From Epiperipatus broadwayi (lineage: Eukaryota; Onychophora; Udeonychophora; Euonychophora; Peripatidae), in contig JAQFVV010000349.1 of the NCBI GenBank assembly GCA_028023455.1, positions 591,501-655,500 of the forward strand: a DNA stretch of 64,000 nt, written 5' to 3'. Every line of letters begins with the position of its first letter. Position 1 is the stretch's first letter. Below, one piece after another: positions 49,990-61,384 of this stretch. The translations under genes and the position numbers were made by a program. Under the pieces are notes generated by a model that saw nothing but the letters and a program-made list of their open reading frames with translations, ran no database searches and had not been told where the DNA came from.

Positions 49990-51060
49990 CTAATGCAATT
50001 TTTTTAATATAATTCCTTTAATTTTTTAACAGTTTCAACTATCCTACAGTCTTCATCAGAGCTACAACATTTAAATATATTATCATATAACCATTATTCT
50101 ACATACATATAAAAATATATAATTATATTATCATTCATAATCATATTTTATTTTTAATCCTATACCTTTACTTCCATTTTTTCCTAATTATTATTTTCTC
50201 ATTATGTCTTTACTATTTTTACTTTCTTTTTATTTTTTACCTTTTCTTCCTATCTATCATTCTACATTACTCTCTAATATATTTTTATCACCTTTTTATT
50301 TTATTTTTAATACCTATAAATCTAATTCCTTTCCTTCTTTTTTACTATTTATCTATACATATTCTTTTATTAATAATTTTTATTTTTATTCCTATCTTTA
50401 TTCTCTTTTATAATTTACTTATTTATTTTACTCATTTTTTGTATAACCCTCCTCTTTCTTTTTAAATTTATAACTGTTCTCTTTTTTCAAAATCCTTACC
50501 TTCATTTCCCTCTATTATCAATTTCTTTAACTTTTTATACTATTTTTAAACTTTTTATTTTACAAATCATTAAGAATTCATCTTTTATATAATGTATTAA
50601 CATTACATATTTTTTCATTAGCAAGATGTCTCAGAAATTTTTTAAAGATTTTTTTTCCAATGCCAACCTTTGACTTGAGTTACTGGAGTTCCAAATTACT
50701 GAACCATAGTTAAAAATGGTAGAATTAACATCAAACATATATATATTGTTGACTAACATTGTACAATTTTTGAGTATCAAATTGATGATTTTATAGCTTT
50801 TTGAAATTGTACATTGAATATAGTTATTAAATATTCCATTATTATTAAAAATAATACTTGTCTTTATGGTGTTTCTTTCTTGAAATATTTTGATGACTTT
50901 TTTTTAAAAAAATAAACATGGCATTTTTTAGCTTTAATCTTCATATTGTTTCTTTGAGAGGAATGTACAACTTTTTGATTATCAAAATTAATAGTAATTT
51001 TTTATGCAATTTGATATCATCAGCAAAACAAAGAAAATTAGTTCTGCTGTACTAAAAATT
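49990..51060 (-). mobile_element. Decayed CR1/Jockey-like LINE, 3' part
   Basis: The minus strand reads F-A-D-D-I-K-L near 51020-51040, K-K-C-H-V near 50930, then N-Y-G-S-V-I-W-N-S and L-E-K-K-S-L-K-N-F-L-R-H-L (50640-50720), the usual order of CR1/Jockey RT and thumb. The distal part (50070-50575) is almost free of G on the plus strand. The far end (about 50010-50065) carries CTGATGAAGACTG and GTTGAAACTG. Confidence 0.65.
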
Positions 51061-51199
51061 GCAATCATAATCCTTATTTTCAAATAATTAAAAATATGTT
51101 TTGTGAATAAAAAAATCAAAATATATCACTTAATAATAATAATTAAAATCTTGAAAGGAACTTTAGTATTATTCAACTGATGATGTATTACATTTACCG

Positions 51200-51450
51200 A
51201 TTTTCCTTCCGATAGACATCGTCGATGATAACATGACAACATTGTCATGGCAACCAAGTCACTGGTGTGATTAATCCATGAGAGAATTAATTTTTGGATT
51301 TTTTTGACCCGCGAGATTTAAAAATCGGTTATTCGTCTGTCTTTTGTGATTTTGCTATTCACGGCTTCACACTGATTTTTTCGTTCTGTCATATTGTGAT
51401 TTTGCTATTCACGGCTTTCTGTCATATTGTGATTTACAGCTTTACACTAA
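51200..51450. promoter_or_regulatory. CpG-containing block with an RFX X-box-like site and a small tandem repeat
   Basis: 51241-51254 reads ATTGTCATGGCAAC, which matches 12 of 14 positions of the palindromic X-box GTTGCCATGGCAAC bound by RFX factors. Nearby are CATCGTCGATG and GACCCGCGAG. TTGTGATTTTGCTATTCACG occurs twice (about 51335 and 51395), with a third degenerate copy. No exon was tied to it. Confidence 0.3.
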
Positions 51451-52199
51451 TTTTTTTCTTGAAATTATAACTAGAAATTAATAATACTAATTTATTAACT
51501 GTACTTTCCTCTAAAACACCCACTGTTTTCCACCTAAAAATAAAAAATAACTTTCAATTAATTTCCATTTATTTTATTTAATATGTTTGTTCTAAAGAAA
51601 ATAAATAAATAAATAAATATATGATCAAGTACTCAGAGAAATACTCAGAGATCAAGAAATGTTGAACTCTAAAATTACAGAATGAGCATAATAATTTTAG
51701 TTAAATAATGAATCCTTTCTATTGGGAAGTTATCCTAATATTTTAATTCTTTAATCTTGTCACTATCACCACCTTCCTCGTTTTCTTTTGAGGAAAATGC
51801 AGCAAAATAAAGTGTTTATTGCAAATATTGTGTTTATTTTACTATTATTATTTAAAAAAACAAAAGCCATTTTTTACTTTAAAAATGAATATCAGGCCGA
51901 GCTCCTACCAAGATGGATAAAACAATTATCATTTTTTAATTTCAAATTATATTTACCAATAGCAGTTCATTTTCCCCACACATGGAATTCTTTTTGCAAA
52001 GAGTAAATTTTTTTTATTTAACTCTCTCTGATTGAAATATGCCTCTGTTTATATATTTATTATTTTATCTAAAAAAAAAAAAATTCCCTGGCTAATTATG
52101 ATTGAACACCTGCAGGTCAGTTTATATATATTTTAAATTTTGAATATATGATTATTGTTAAGCTATTTGTTTTTCATTAGCTGAATTATATATATTTTT

Positions 52200-52577
<378 letters not shown>

Positions 52578-52695
52578 TTTTGTTTACACAAGAATAAAAA
52601 ATATATTACTAAACAAATTAATTATAAGAAAAAGAGAAACTAAACTTATATAATCATAAAAAAGTTATTGATTAAAATTATATTGTAATAATGTA

Positions 52696-52918
52696 CACAC
52701 ACATATATATATAATTGAATATTTGTAAATATAGAAATTAGATAATTAAAAATTTTATCCACTTAGGAGCGCTTTCGATTATCTCAGTAATCTTTTTTTT
52801 TTTTGGTTAGTTGACAAAGATTACTAGGATAACGGAAAGCGCTCTTAAGTGGATAACATTTTTAATTATCTAATTACTGTATTTATAAATATTCAATTAT
52901 ATAATTACGTATATTGCT
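52696..52918. repeat. Family D hairpin
   Basis: Arms: TAATTGAATATTTGTAAATA and TTATCCACTTAGGAGCGCTT on the left against AAGCGCTCTTAAGTGGATAA and ATAAATATTCAATTA on the right, with a loop of about 40 bases containing a T run. A shared tail (to about 52965) follows on the right. Confidence 0.85.
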
Positions 52919-52967
52919 TTGAAAAAATACAGTCTTCGAATAATAATATTATATATATGGGTAAGAG

Positions 52968-53255
52968 AACAAACAGGTATTACTGACATCGTTGAAAGAA
53001 TTAAAAGACTGAAATAGAGTTGGGCTGGATATATTGCTAGAAGAGATGATAATAGATGAACAATTGAAATCTTAAATTGGATTCCAAGAGATTGTAAAAG
53101 ACCCAGAAAGAGATCACATGTGAGATGGATGGATGAAATAAGAAAGTGTGCAGGGGTGATTTGGAGAAGAGAGGCTAGAGATCAGAGAAGATGGATTGAA
53201 CTTGGAGAGATCTTCATTCTGCAGTGGATTGATAATAGTTGACAATGATGCTATA
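52968..53255 (+). mobile_element. 5'-truncated RTE LINE fragment (3' end only)
   Basis: Translating piecewise gives the last ~95 residues of the RTE ORF with an in-frame stop. It includes the G-W-I-A-R-R-D-D-N-R region, a match to R-P-R-K-R-S-H-V-R-W-M-D-E and a C-terminal I-L-Q-W-I-D-N. It is truncated at the 5' side within a TA-rich tail of a hairpin element and flanked on both sides by TA repeats. It is in the opposite orientation to the full-length copy, whose 3' end is only about 390 bp away. Confidence 0.85.
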
Positions 53256-53640
53256 TATATACACACACTGATGTGCAAGAATTGCTACATTCGAACTTTA
53301 TATAGTATGAGATCCAGAATATAAGTTGTAAGCATTCATGCCTAAGATAATCATTTACTTATATATAATATTTTAAAAAAAATATTATGGATGATAATTT
53401 GAAAATAATATCTTGTAAAAATGACCACAACTTAAGAATAATAAAACTGTGCTTCTCTTAATATTATATAAATTCATTAAGTGTTTATATTTTTGAAAAA
53501 TGAAATATTATATTTGTTAATTATTAAGGATTTATGTATATGTTGAACGGCTCAAATAAATTATTTTAGAAATTAGTAGAAGATTAATATTTAATAATAT
53601 TAATGTGATATTTTTTTATAAATTATACTATGACATATGT

Positions 53641-56600
53641 CATCATCATCATCATCATCAACCATTATCAATACACTGCAGGATGAAGGTCTCTCCAAGT
53701 TTAATCCATCTTCTCCGATCTTTAGCTTCTCTTCTCCACAACACCCCTGCACATTTTCTTATTTCATCCATCCATCTCACATGTGGTCTCTTTCTGGGTC
53801 TTTTACAATCTCTTGGACTCCAGTTTAAAATTTCAATTGTCCATCTATTATCATCTCTTCTAGCAATATGTCCAGCCCAACTCCATTTCAATCTTTTAAT
53901 TTTTTCAATAAGGTCAGTAACACCTGTTTGTTGTCTTACCCATACATTGTGTTTTCGATCTCTTCTTGTTACTCCCAACATACATCTCTCCATACTCCTT
54001 TGAGTGGTCTGAAGTCTCTGTATTGCTCTTCTATTAAGTGTCCAAGTCTCAGATCCATAAGTAAGAACTGGTAAAACACATTTGTTAAAAACCATCCTTT
54101 TCAAACACATAGGCATATTTCCTTTTAGTATCAAGTTATTTCTACCAAAAGCACTCCAACCAAGTTTAATTCTATGATTAATTTCCTCCATTATGTTTCC
54201 ATCTGTATTAATAATCTGACCAAGGTATTTGTAACTGTTAACTTCTTCTAATTCTTCATAATCAATCTTTATTTTCATATTTTGAGCAAATCGATTAAAC
54301 ATTACTTTAGTCTTTTTAACATTTATCTTTAGTCCTACTTTTCTACTTTCATCTGCTAACTCCTGCAACATTTCCTGCAGCTCTGAAGCATTATTTGCAA
54401 AAACAACTACATCATCTGCGAAATCTAAATGACTTAAATAATCTCCATTTACTTTCACTCCTTTAGTTTCCCATTTTAATCCACAAAATACTTCTTGCAG
54501 CACTGCTGTAAAGAGTTTTGGAGATATGGAGTCACCTTGTCTTACACCTTTCTCAATGTTGATTTTTCCAGTATCATTATGTAATCTAATTGTTGCTGTT
54601 GCATTTTTATAAATATTCTTTAAAATATGACAATATCCTGGATCTATACCTTGATGATCCAATGCTTTAATCACTGAAGAAATGTGTATAGAATCGAATG
54701 CCTTTTCATAATCTACAAATCCAAAACATAATGACAACTCATATTCATTTGTCCTTTCTATGACTTCTCTCAATACCTGGATATGATCTATTGTACTAAA
54801 ACCACTTTTAAATCCAGCTTGTTCTCTTGGTTGGTGGAAATCCAAAGTTCTCTGTAGACGAGTTGTAATTATCTTGGTAAAAATTTTATATAAAACTGAT
54901 AAAAGGCTGATAGGTCTGTAATTTCTAATATCTTCTTTATCACCTTTTTTAAATATTAATATTATTACTGCATTCTTCCAATCTTCCAGTACATCTTTAT
55001 CATTTAGACATTTGGTATATAACTTTGCTAAAATTGTTTCTATTTCTTCACCTGCTTCTTTTAATATATCAATTATAATTCCATCATTTCCTGGAGCCTT
55101 TCCTTTCTTCATACACTTAATTGCATGTCTCACTTCTTCATTTAAAATTCTGGGCAATTCGGAAGATGTAATAGATATAGGAGGTACTTGTTCTTTATTA
55201 CTATATAATTCTTGATAAAAATCTTCTACCAATTTCATGATGTCATCTCTCTTTTTAGTAATAATTCCATCTTTTTTTCTTATTGCAGATATAAATTTCC
55301 TACCAATACCAAAATGTTGTTTAACATTTTTGAGACTTTTATTTTCTTCTACAGCTTTCCTTGCTATTTCACAGTTATACTTTCTTATATCATTTTCAAC
55401 TCTTTTCCGTACCATTTTACAAAATTCGAGATATTCAATTCTTTTTAATACATCATTTTTGTATATCTTCATATTCCTTCTTTTCTTCATAAATTCTCTA
55501 GTCTCAGTAGAAATTTTATTAGTCAATTGCTGCTTTTTTCTACCAGCTATGTTTGTTGCAGTTTTTAAAAGTGTATCAGTTATTTTCATATTAATTTCAT
55601 TCAAATCTGTATCATGTTCAAAATCTCCTAACACTTGAAACCTATTTGTAAGTTCTAATTTAAATTCATTAGAATGTTTCTGAAGATTAGGAATATCAAC
55701 TGTAAATATTGTTTTTCTTAATAATTTTTGTCTCTCTAGTTTTACATTAACATGTAACTTACACCTTACTAATCGATGATCACTTCCTGTGTTAAATTTA
55801 TTAAGAACATTACAATCTTGAAATATGTATTTTCTGTTAGTCAAAATATAATCCAATTCTGCTGTACCTTCATTTGGATGCTTCCATGTCCATTTCCTTT
55901 TAACATTTTTCTCAAAAAATGAATTCATAATATAAAGTTTTTCTTTTTCTGCAAACTCCACAAGTCTATGTCCTCTCTCATTTCTATTACCATAACCAAA
56001 ATTACCTACAGCAATTTCATCTTTCATTTGTCTACCAATTCTAGCATTAAAGTCTCCCATAACAATTTTAAAATGTTGTTTACTCTGATCAAAAGCCTTT
56101 TGTACATCCATATAAAAATCTTCTACTACTTCATCACTATGAGAACTTGTTGGGGCATAAACCTGAATTATCTGCATTTGGTATCTGCTATTAAGTTGTA
56201 TAACTAATCTTGCCACTCTGTCCGATACACCATCAATCTCCACAATATTGTTCTTCCACTTTTTATTTATAATGAATCCTACTCCACTTGTATTTCCAAT
56301 ATGTGTGCCTTTATAATAGAGTATATGTCCACTTTTTAAATCAATTGTTTCTTCTCCTTTTCTTCTAACTTCACAAAGTCCAATAATGTCCCATTTAATA
56401 TAAGACAGTTCTTCTTCTAATTCTTGCAATCTTCCTTCACTTGAAAGTGATCTGCAGTTGTAAGTACCTAAATAAAAAGTCGTCATCAAATGGCAGCCTG
56501 GGTCCGCAATCAGGGGATTCTTAGCACCCTCCGCCTTCGGCCACCAACCGCTGCCTTGGTTGGTGACTTTACAGCCTCCTGGGAATAAGGGCCATGCTTT

Positions 56601-56941
56601 ATTTTTGTCTGTCATAATTGTATATATGTATTGGAAAAATATTTATCATTTACACAAACATTCATTCTGCCTTATCAGGCACTGAGAAGAAAGACCATGG
56701 TGTTTCTTGATCTTAAACTCAGAGGTAAAAAGCCAATAAACTCACCATGCTGGCTAATGCGTGTTGGTGAGCAGCCCATCCATGTTCGTATACTATATGA
56801 ATAATCACATAGTAATAACAGCTGCAACGACAAGAACGTATGGAGTGGACATTAGGAATTTGCCCTGCTCGGTTCCTTTAAGGTCTCCAAGAGGAATCAA
56901 AGGGCCTCCTTTCAGTTAATAGCAAACTCCTTTCTGCAGCC
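53641..56941 (-). mobile_element. Full-length RTE-clade non-LTR retrotransposon with 9-bp target-site duplication
   Basis: The element is 3301 bp, read on the minus strand. It has a 5' UTR (56616-56941), one intact ORF (53658-56615), a very short 3' UTR and a 3' tail of ATG/CAT trinucleotide repeats (53641-53660), as RTE elements end in short tandem repeats rather than poly(A). The 9-mer GACATATGT occurs immediately outside both ends (53632-53640 and 56942-56950) and reads as a target-site duplication. Intact coding and TSD suggest a fairly recent insertion. Three 5'-truncated relatives elsewhere in the window match its 3' third. Confidence 0.93.
53658..56615 (-). CDS. RTE-type endonuclease/reverse transcriptase, intact 985 residues
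   Basis: This is a single polyprotein for target-primed reverse transcription. Residues about 44-290 are an APE-type endonuclease: N53 in the G-T-Y-N-C block, E82 in L-C-E-V-R-R, Y153 in V-Y-A-P-T, the GDFNAR block at 187-192 with D188 and N190, D255 in E-L-D-Y, and the terminal S-D-H block with D279 and H280. Residues about 480-800 are the reverse transcriptase: K-A-P-G-N-D-G at 506-512, catalytic D635 in F-V-D-Y-E-K-A-F-D, G-V-R-Q-G-D-S-I-S-P at 690-699, and FADD at 732-735 with both aspartates. Residues 800-985 are the basic C-terminal region typical of RTE elements (S-W-A-G-H-I-A-R-R at 912-920; H-V-R-W-M-D-E near 945-951). All catalytic residues I looked for are present. The first ATG adds 43 residues before the endonuclease; M44 is an alternative start. 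Genes annotated as craniofacial development protein 2-like in many genomes are such endonuclease domains. Confidence 0.93.
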   Translation of the reverse strand: MTDKNKAWPLFPGGCKVTNQGSGWWPKAEGAKNPLIADPGCHLMTTFYLGTYNCRSLSSEGRLQELEEELSYIKWDIIGLCEVRRKGEETIDLKSGHILYYKGTHIGNTSGVGFIINKKWKNNIVEIDGVSDRVARLVIQLNSRYQMQIIQVYAPTSSHSDEVVEDFYMDVQKAFDQSKQHFKIVMGDFNARIGRQMKDEIAVGNFGYGNRNERGHRLVEFAEKEKLYIMNSFFEKNVKRKWTWKHPNEGTAELDYILTNRKYIFQDCNVLNKFNTGSDHRLVRCKLHVNVKLERQKLLRKTIFTVDIPNLQKHSNEFKLELTNRFQVLGDFEHDTDLNEINMKITDTLLKTATNIAGRKKQQLTNKISTETREFMKKRRNMKIYKNDVLKRIEYLEFCKMVRKRVENDIRKYNCEIARKAVEENKSLKNVKQHFGIGRKFISAIRKKDGIITKKRDDIMKLVEDFYQELYSNKEQVPPISITSSELPRILNEEVRHAIKCMKKGKAPGNDGIIIDILKEAGEEIETILAKLYTKCLNDKDVLEDWKNAVIILIFKKGDKEDIRNYRPISLLSVLYKIFTKIITTRLQRTLDFHQPREQAGFKSGFSTIDHIQVLREVIERTNEYELSLCFGFVDYEKAFDSIHISSVIKALDHQGIDPGYCHILKNIYKNATATIRLHNDTGKINIEKGVRQGDSISPKLFTAVLQEVFCGLKWETKGVKVNGDYLSHLDFADDVVVFANNASELQEMLQELADESRKVGLKINVKKTKVMFNRFAQNMKIKIDYEELEEVNSYKYLGQIINTDGNIMEEINHRIKLGWSAFGRNNLILKGNMPMCLKRMVFNKCVLPVLTYGSETWTLNRRAIQRLQTTQRSMERCMLGVTRRDRKHNVWVRQQTGVTDLIEKIKRLKWSWAGHIARRDDNRWTIEILNWSPRDCKRPRKRPHVRWMDEIRKCAGVLWRREAKDRRRWIKLGETFILQCIDNG

Positions 56942-57529
56942 GACATATGTATATGGAATTTTATTTGATTTTATAATATTTTAAAAAAGTTCGAATAATA
57001 TTTTACATTTAGACAATTTTCTTGTTTTTTTTCTTTTTGAAATAAAATAAATAAAATTTGATTTGAAGTAAAATTTATGTCAAGATAAAAGTTTGATGCA
57101 ATTTTTTATTGGAAGTATATTTACATTTTTAAAAAATATATAACAAATTTATCGCAGAAATCACGTCTCCAAGAAACACTAAGCCAATAAAACGAAGAGT
57201 TTTTTTAAAAGATGCAAAATCTCTGAGTATTTTAAAACTATTTTTAATTAATATATCAAATATTGTTAAATTTTGAAATAGCTATGATATAGTTCTATCA
57301 AACATGAAAAATTTGTTGAACACCAGATAGATTTACAATATATCTTTTGATTTTTTGTGTTGGAAACAAATTTTGAAATCTGAATCAAAAATTCACAGAA
57401 AAATAAATATTGTTTTGTAAACAAGCCAGTTATAATATATAAATCATCTTATTTATATTATCCAGGAGAAAAAAAAATATTTTAGCATCAAATAATACAC
57501 ACATATACATATATGTGTATTACTGTATT

Positions 57530-57945
57530 TAGAGGGATTTGAATTCAGGATTTTCAGTCCATTCATCCTTCACTCTATCTCAAGCATTCAATATACATGA
57601 CCACATATATGTAAAAAAATACATGATTCCCAATATATATCTTTCATCCAAAACCAGCATTCATTAATTGGCCATATAATCTCCCACACATACAAATAAT
57701 CAATGCTCAGTTTATATTAAGATAGCACTTCCGCAAACTTTAATGTGATTGAATGTATATGTGGAAGATTATGATCTCATCTAACTGGTGAAAACTGGCC
57801 CTGCATGAAATACACATATTTGGTATAATGGAATGTATCTTTTTCACATGTATGTGATTATGTGTATTGGTTTCTTGAGGTGGAGTGGCTGGAAGATGAA
57901 ATAGACTAAAAATTCTGAGTTCAAATCCTTCTAATTATATGTATA
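57530..57945. repeat. Family A inverted pair, diverged
   Basis: The minus half (57530-57745) opens with GGATTTGAATTCAGGATTTT. The plus half (57746-57945) closes with AATTCTGAGTTCAAATCCTT. A B-box-like block sits at each outer edge. Confidence 0.7.
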
Positions 57946-58299
57946 GGGAAATATTCAGTAGTATATATATATATTGTAACGATATATAAATATGCCGTTA
58001 CATTAATTTAAAATAAAATCTTAAAGTTCGCAAATAAAAATAAAATCTATTAAAAAAAAAACTAAACGCTAAAATTAAAATGTTTGTTAAACGTATATAT
58101 TCGTACACATGCAAAACTTTAAAAATATTTTTTTAAAAAACAAATAAATAAGTATTTAACGTACTTTTTTTTTATAAAAAAGTACAAGATTTAAAAATAA
58201 AAACAGGTATTAATTAATTCCTGTAATCTGTAAATGGAAATGATTGTTTATTAATTGAAAAGCAAGCTAGCCTTGGGCTCTTGTGTAATTAAAAAGTCA

Positions 58300-58522
58300 G
58301 ATGAAAATTAGATGAGGAATAAAGAATTAGCTTGTCCAATATAGAAGCAGCAAATAAAGGCCCGGACCATAACGAAAAAATGAAACAGTGACGTTTTTAT
58401 TCATGGAATCCATAGGAGGATTATAAAAAGAGAAATATTCAGTTTCATGACAGTTTTGAACTTGATTTGGTGAGACGAACGACAAGACGCACTTGTCGTT
58501 CTCTCTCACTTATTTTAAAAAA
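58300..58522 (+). promoter_or_regulatory. Possible promoter/5' UTR of the candidate exon
   Basis: This segment is unique-looking, less AT-rich than its flanks and directly precedes the candidate ATG. It contains a self-complementary stretch near 58472-58500 (GACAAG ... CTTGTC). A minus-strand open frame here appears to be a chance shadow. Confidence 0.25.
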
Positions 58523-58636
58523 ATGAAGACTGTGATACCAGAATGGAACCAGCTAATGCTACCTCCAAAATATCAGACCGGTCTTCCCAGAAAGTCTTTG
58601 TGGGAATTGCCAACAGGAACATGTGATTCTTCTACT
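58523..58636 (+). CDS. Candidate first coding exon of an unrecognised gene
   Basis: An ATG opens 38 codons that end in phase 0 at ACT|GTAAGC, a good donor site. The local base composition is clearly less AT-rich than the flanks. The peptide is rich in Pro, Leu and Trp (residues include I-P-E-W-N-Q, L-P-P-K-Y, L-P-R-K-S-L-W-E-L-P and a final T-G-T-C-D-S-S-T), with no signal peptide or membrane segment. I do not recognise the family. The preceding 200 bases hold a short CpG-containing palindrome (about 58472-58500), which would suit a promoter or 5' UTR. No following exon was identified. It could be the start of a gene downstream of the peptidase, or an alternative exon. The evidence is composition, an open frame and the splice site only. 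Confidence 0.45.
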
Positions 58637-58639
58637 GTA

Positions 58640-60049
58640 AGCTATTGACATGAACTCTAAAATTTAAAAATAATTAAGAACTTTCATTCAAGCTTATGAA
58701 CTTCTATCTGACTTTTAAGTTTAAAATCAATTAATAATAATTAATTCTATATGTTTTGTGTTTGATAAAAATCATTTCCATTTTTTTTTATTGTATAAAT
58801 TATTTAAATGCATGAAATTTAAGTTGGGTATAGACGTTGCATGGATTCGTTAGCAGTTAATTATGTTGTGATTTTCACATTCGATTAGAAATATATAAGT
58901 CAACAATGTCACTGTGGCATCTTACGATGAATGGTATTGGGTTGTGTATTCCCTATGCAATTGACATTATTGATGATTTTGTATTTTGATCGGTTGTGTT
59001 TATTTTGAAATGTTTTTGACCGTGGAATCTGTGCAGCCGATCTATACTCGACATTATAAAACAAATTGTATAAATTTCATCTGTGCGAATGTATCTAAAT
59101 GTTAAATTTAAGTTGGGCGTGAATGGCTATATAGATTTGTAAAGTTATATATATAGTTTAAGGGAGGATAATCTTAGGTTATTCGTTTCGTAATTGAATT
59201 AGCTCAATGGATTGGATATATTTGTGTAATTAGTAGATGTAGTATGAGATCCACTATGGGCAGGGTTGCATATATATGCCACACACCTTCTGTTTGCCTA
59301 TGGATGGGTTTGTAAGTCGTCAAAAGACCACAGTCCATTCCTATGGAGTTTTTTATTTATTGTTCTACTCGCCAACAGATGTAGCATTCCTGTTGGTGGA
59401 GAGACAATGTCTTCTCTAACTCTACTTACTGTTCAGATGTACATTCTTGACAGTATAGTATTTTGTGTTGTCGTATTTTCATGCTACATTGAATATGTAA
59501 ATGTATCAGATGGATTGGCACTGGTTTGACTGCGAACTTTTGGCCTAAGGTTAAATAAGGGAAAGAATATTTTCTTTTACAAAAATGCAGATCTATGTAG
59601 TCAATTCATACTCAACCCTCTAAATAAAATATTAAACTCATTGCAATCTATTTAAATGTAAAATTAAAGATTAATATAGAAATCTAAAATGTTAAACTTA
59701 TTCCTCAAATTTAGAATGATTTTATAGGTGCATAAATAAATATTTTTATGTGTTAATTTCTGGCAGTGGCTTTTATTTTTTTATATTTAAGATATAAAGT
59801 TATATTTTATTATCTCTGCTACTCCATGAGCTAGTGACTTGGGCTAATGACCAAAATATAAATTAAAGTGGGATCTTAACAGCGCATATCTGCCTACTTT
59901 ATAAATTTTTCTAGGCTCAAATGTCTAGATGGCACTCTGTAGTGCAGATATCGTAGATGCGGTTAGATTCGATCTCCACTTTCATTTTGGATCATTATAA
60001 TATATTCACATACATTAGGTGTATTAAATGTAATGTAATTAGAAGAGAC
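58640..60049. other. Region after the candidate exon; no second exon identified
   Basis: Contains a weak direct duplication (AATTTAAGTTGGGTATAGAC near 58817 against AATTTAAGTTGGGCGTGAAT near 59104) and an 87-codon hydrophobic frame at 59266-59529 in a less AT-rich patch. I cannot tie this frame to an exon. Confidence 0.45.
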
Positions 60050-61375
60050 ATGAGGCACCCTATAGCTATTCATTCCATTTTATATAACCAATACACATGA
60101 CAACATACATATGAAAAAGCTAAATGATCTCTAATATACATATTTTATACTAACCAGCACACATCAGTTAGTTCAGATCACCATCTCCCACATATATATA
60201 CACTGTGTTCAATTTATATTAAGATAGAAAATCTTCCAACTTTAATGGACAAGTTTCAATATTTTTCACCCTCCAACTCTTCAGCTATCCATTTTCATTG
60301 AAAATCTGATGATGGAATGCCCAAAGCCCTTGTTGATGGGGCATATTATTGTCATATCATCTATATTGGAGATTTATCTTTTTCATACGTATGTGGTCAT
60401 TTAGATTGGTTGTATAAGATGAAGTGTATAGCTGTAGGCACCTTGAAAGTCTGAGTTCAATTCTCTTCTAATTACATTGTTTAGTATAGACAATATGCTT
60501 AAACTTGAATATTGCATATTCTGCTTGTATTCTACTCATCTTTCTTCTGTGTATTTAAATGGATATATTAGGTACTATATATGAAAGGTCAGGGTGACTT
60601 AAAAGTCAACATGGGTATGACAATGATATTAGCATTAACAAGGGCTTTGAGCATTCCACCATCAGATTTTCATGAAATGGATGGCTGAAGAGTTGGAGGG
60701 TGGAGAAGATTGAATGTACATTAAAGTTTAAAGATTTGGTGTCTTAATATAAACTGAGCACTGATTGTATATATGTGTGGGAGATGGTGATCTGAATCAA
60801 TGGATGAGAGCTAGGTTCATCACAAAACATGTATATTGGGGATTATTTAGCTTGGATAACTGTAGGGAGCTTGAAAGTCTGAGTTAAGATCTCTTCTAAT
60901 TTTTTAGCATAGACAATATACTTGTATTTGAATATTACATATTCATCCTGTATTTTGCCCATTCATCTTCTGTATATTTAAATGGATGTATTAAGGTCCT
61001 ATATGTGAGAGGATCGGTGACTTAAAAGTCAACATGGGTATGACAATATTATTGGCATCAACAAGAATTTTGAGCATTCCATTAGCAGATTTTTAATGAA
61101 AATGGATATCTAAAGAATTGGAGGGTGGAGAAGATTGGAGTTTGTCCATTAAAGTTTGAAGATTTTTTATCTTAATATAAACTGAGCACTGATTGTATAT
61201 ATGTGTGGGAGATAGTAATCTGGACCAAGTGATGAGTACTGGTTCAGCACAAAATATATGTATATTTGAGATAAATTTATCTTTTTCACATGTATGTGAT
61301 CATGTGTATTGGCTATATAAGATGGAATTGATCACTACATGTAATGAGTTTGAAAGTCTGAGTTCAAGTCTCATA
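60050..61375. repeat. Family A array: one inverted and about two and a half head-to-tail units
   Basis: 60050-60355 is a minus-strand half. It is followed on the plus strand by a terminal part (60356-60480) and two further full units (about 60480-60900 and 60900-61375). Each unit repeats GTATTTAAATGGATATATTA-like, GACTTAAAAGTCAACATGGG, GAGTTGGAGGGTGGAGAAGA-like and GAAAGTCTGAGTT blocks. This is the clearest tandem arrangement of the family. Confidence 0.8.
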
Positions 61376-61384
61376 TATATATAT

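Noticed and set aside
49990-50065. Hammerhead reading of CTGATGAAGACTG ... GTTGAAACTG
   Set aside because: Core-like words are present, but there is no stem I and an extra A before stem II.
50204-50413. 69-codon hydrophobic frame
   Set aside because: Artefact of the G-poor tract; the LINE remnant is on the opposite strand.
51788-52006. 72-codon frame with a hydrophobic N-terminus
   Set aside because: Composition is AT-driven and no family is recognised. A signal-peptide-like start can arise by chance in T-rich DNA.
53605-56207. Several plus-strand frames of 60-133 codons
   Set aside because: They are antisense shadows of the intact RTE ORF.
59266-59529. 87-codon hydrophobic frame
   Set aside because: Open and less AT-rich, but no splice sites in register or recognised domain, so described only as part of the region.
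60660-60690. Possible HEXXH zinc-site codons (CATGAAATGG) for the peptidase
   Set aside because: It lies inside a family A repeat, and the frame gives H-E-M-D without the second histidine.
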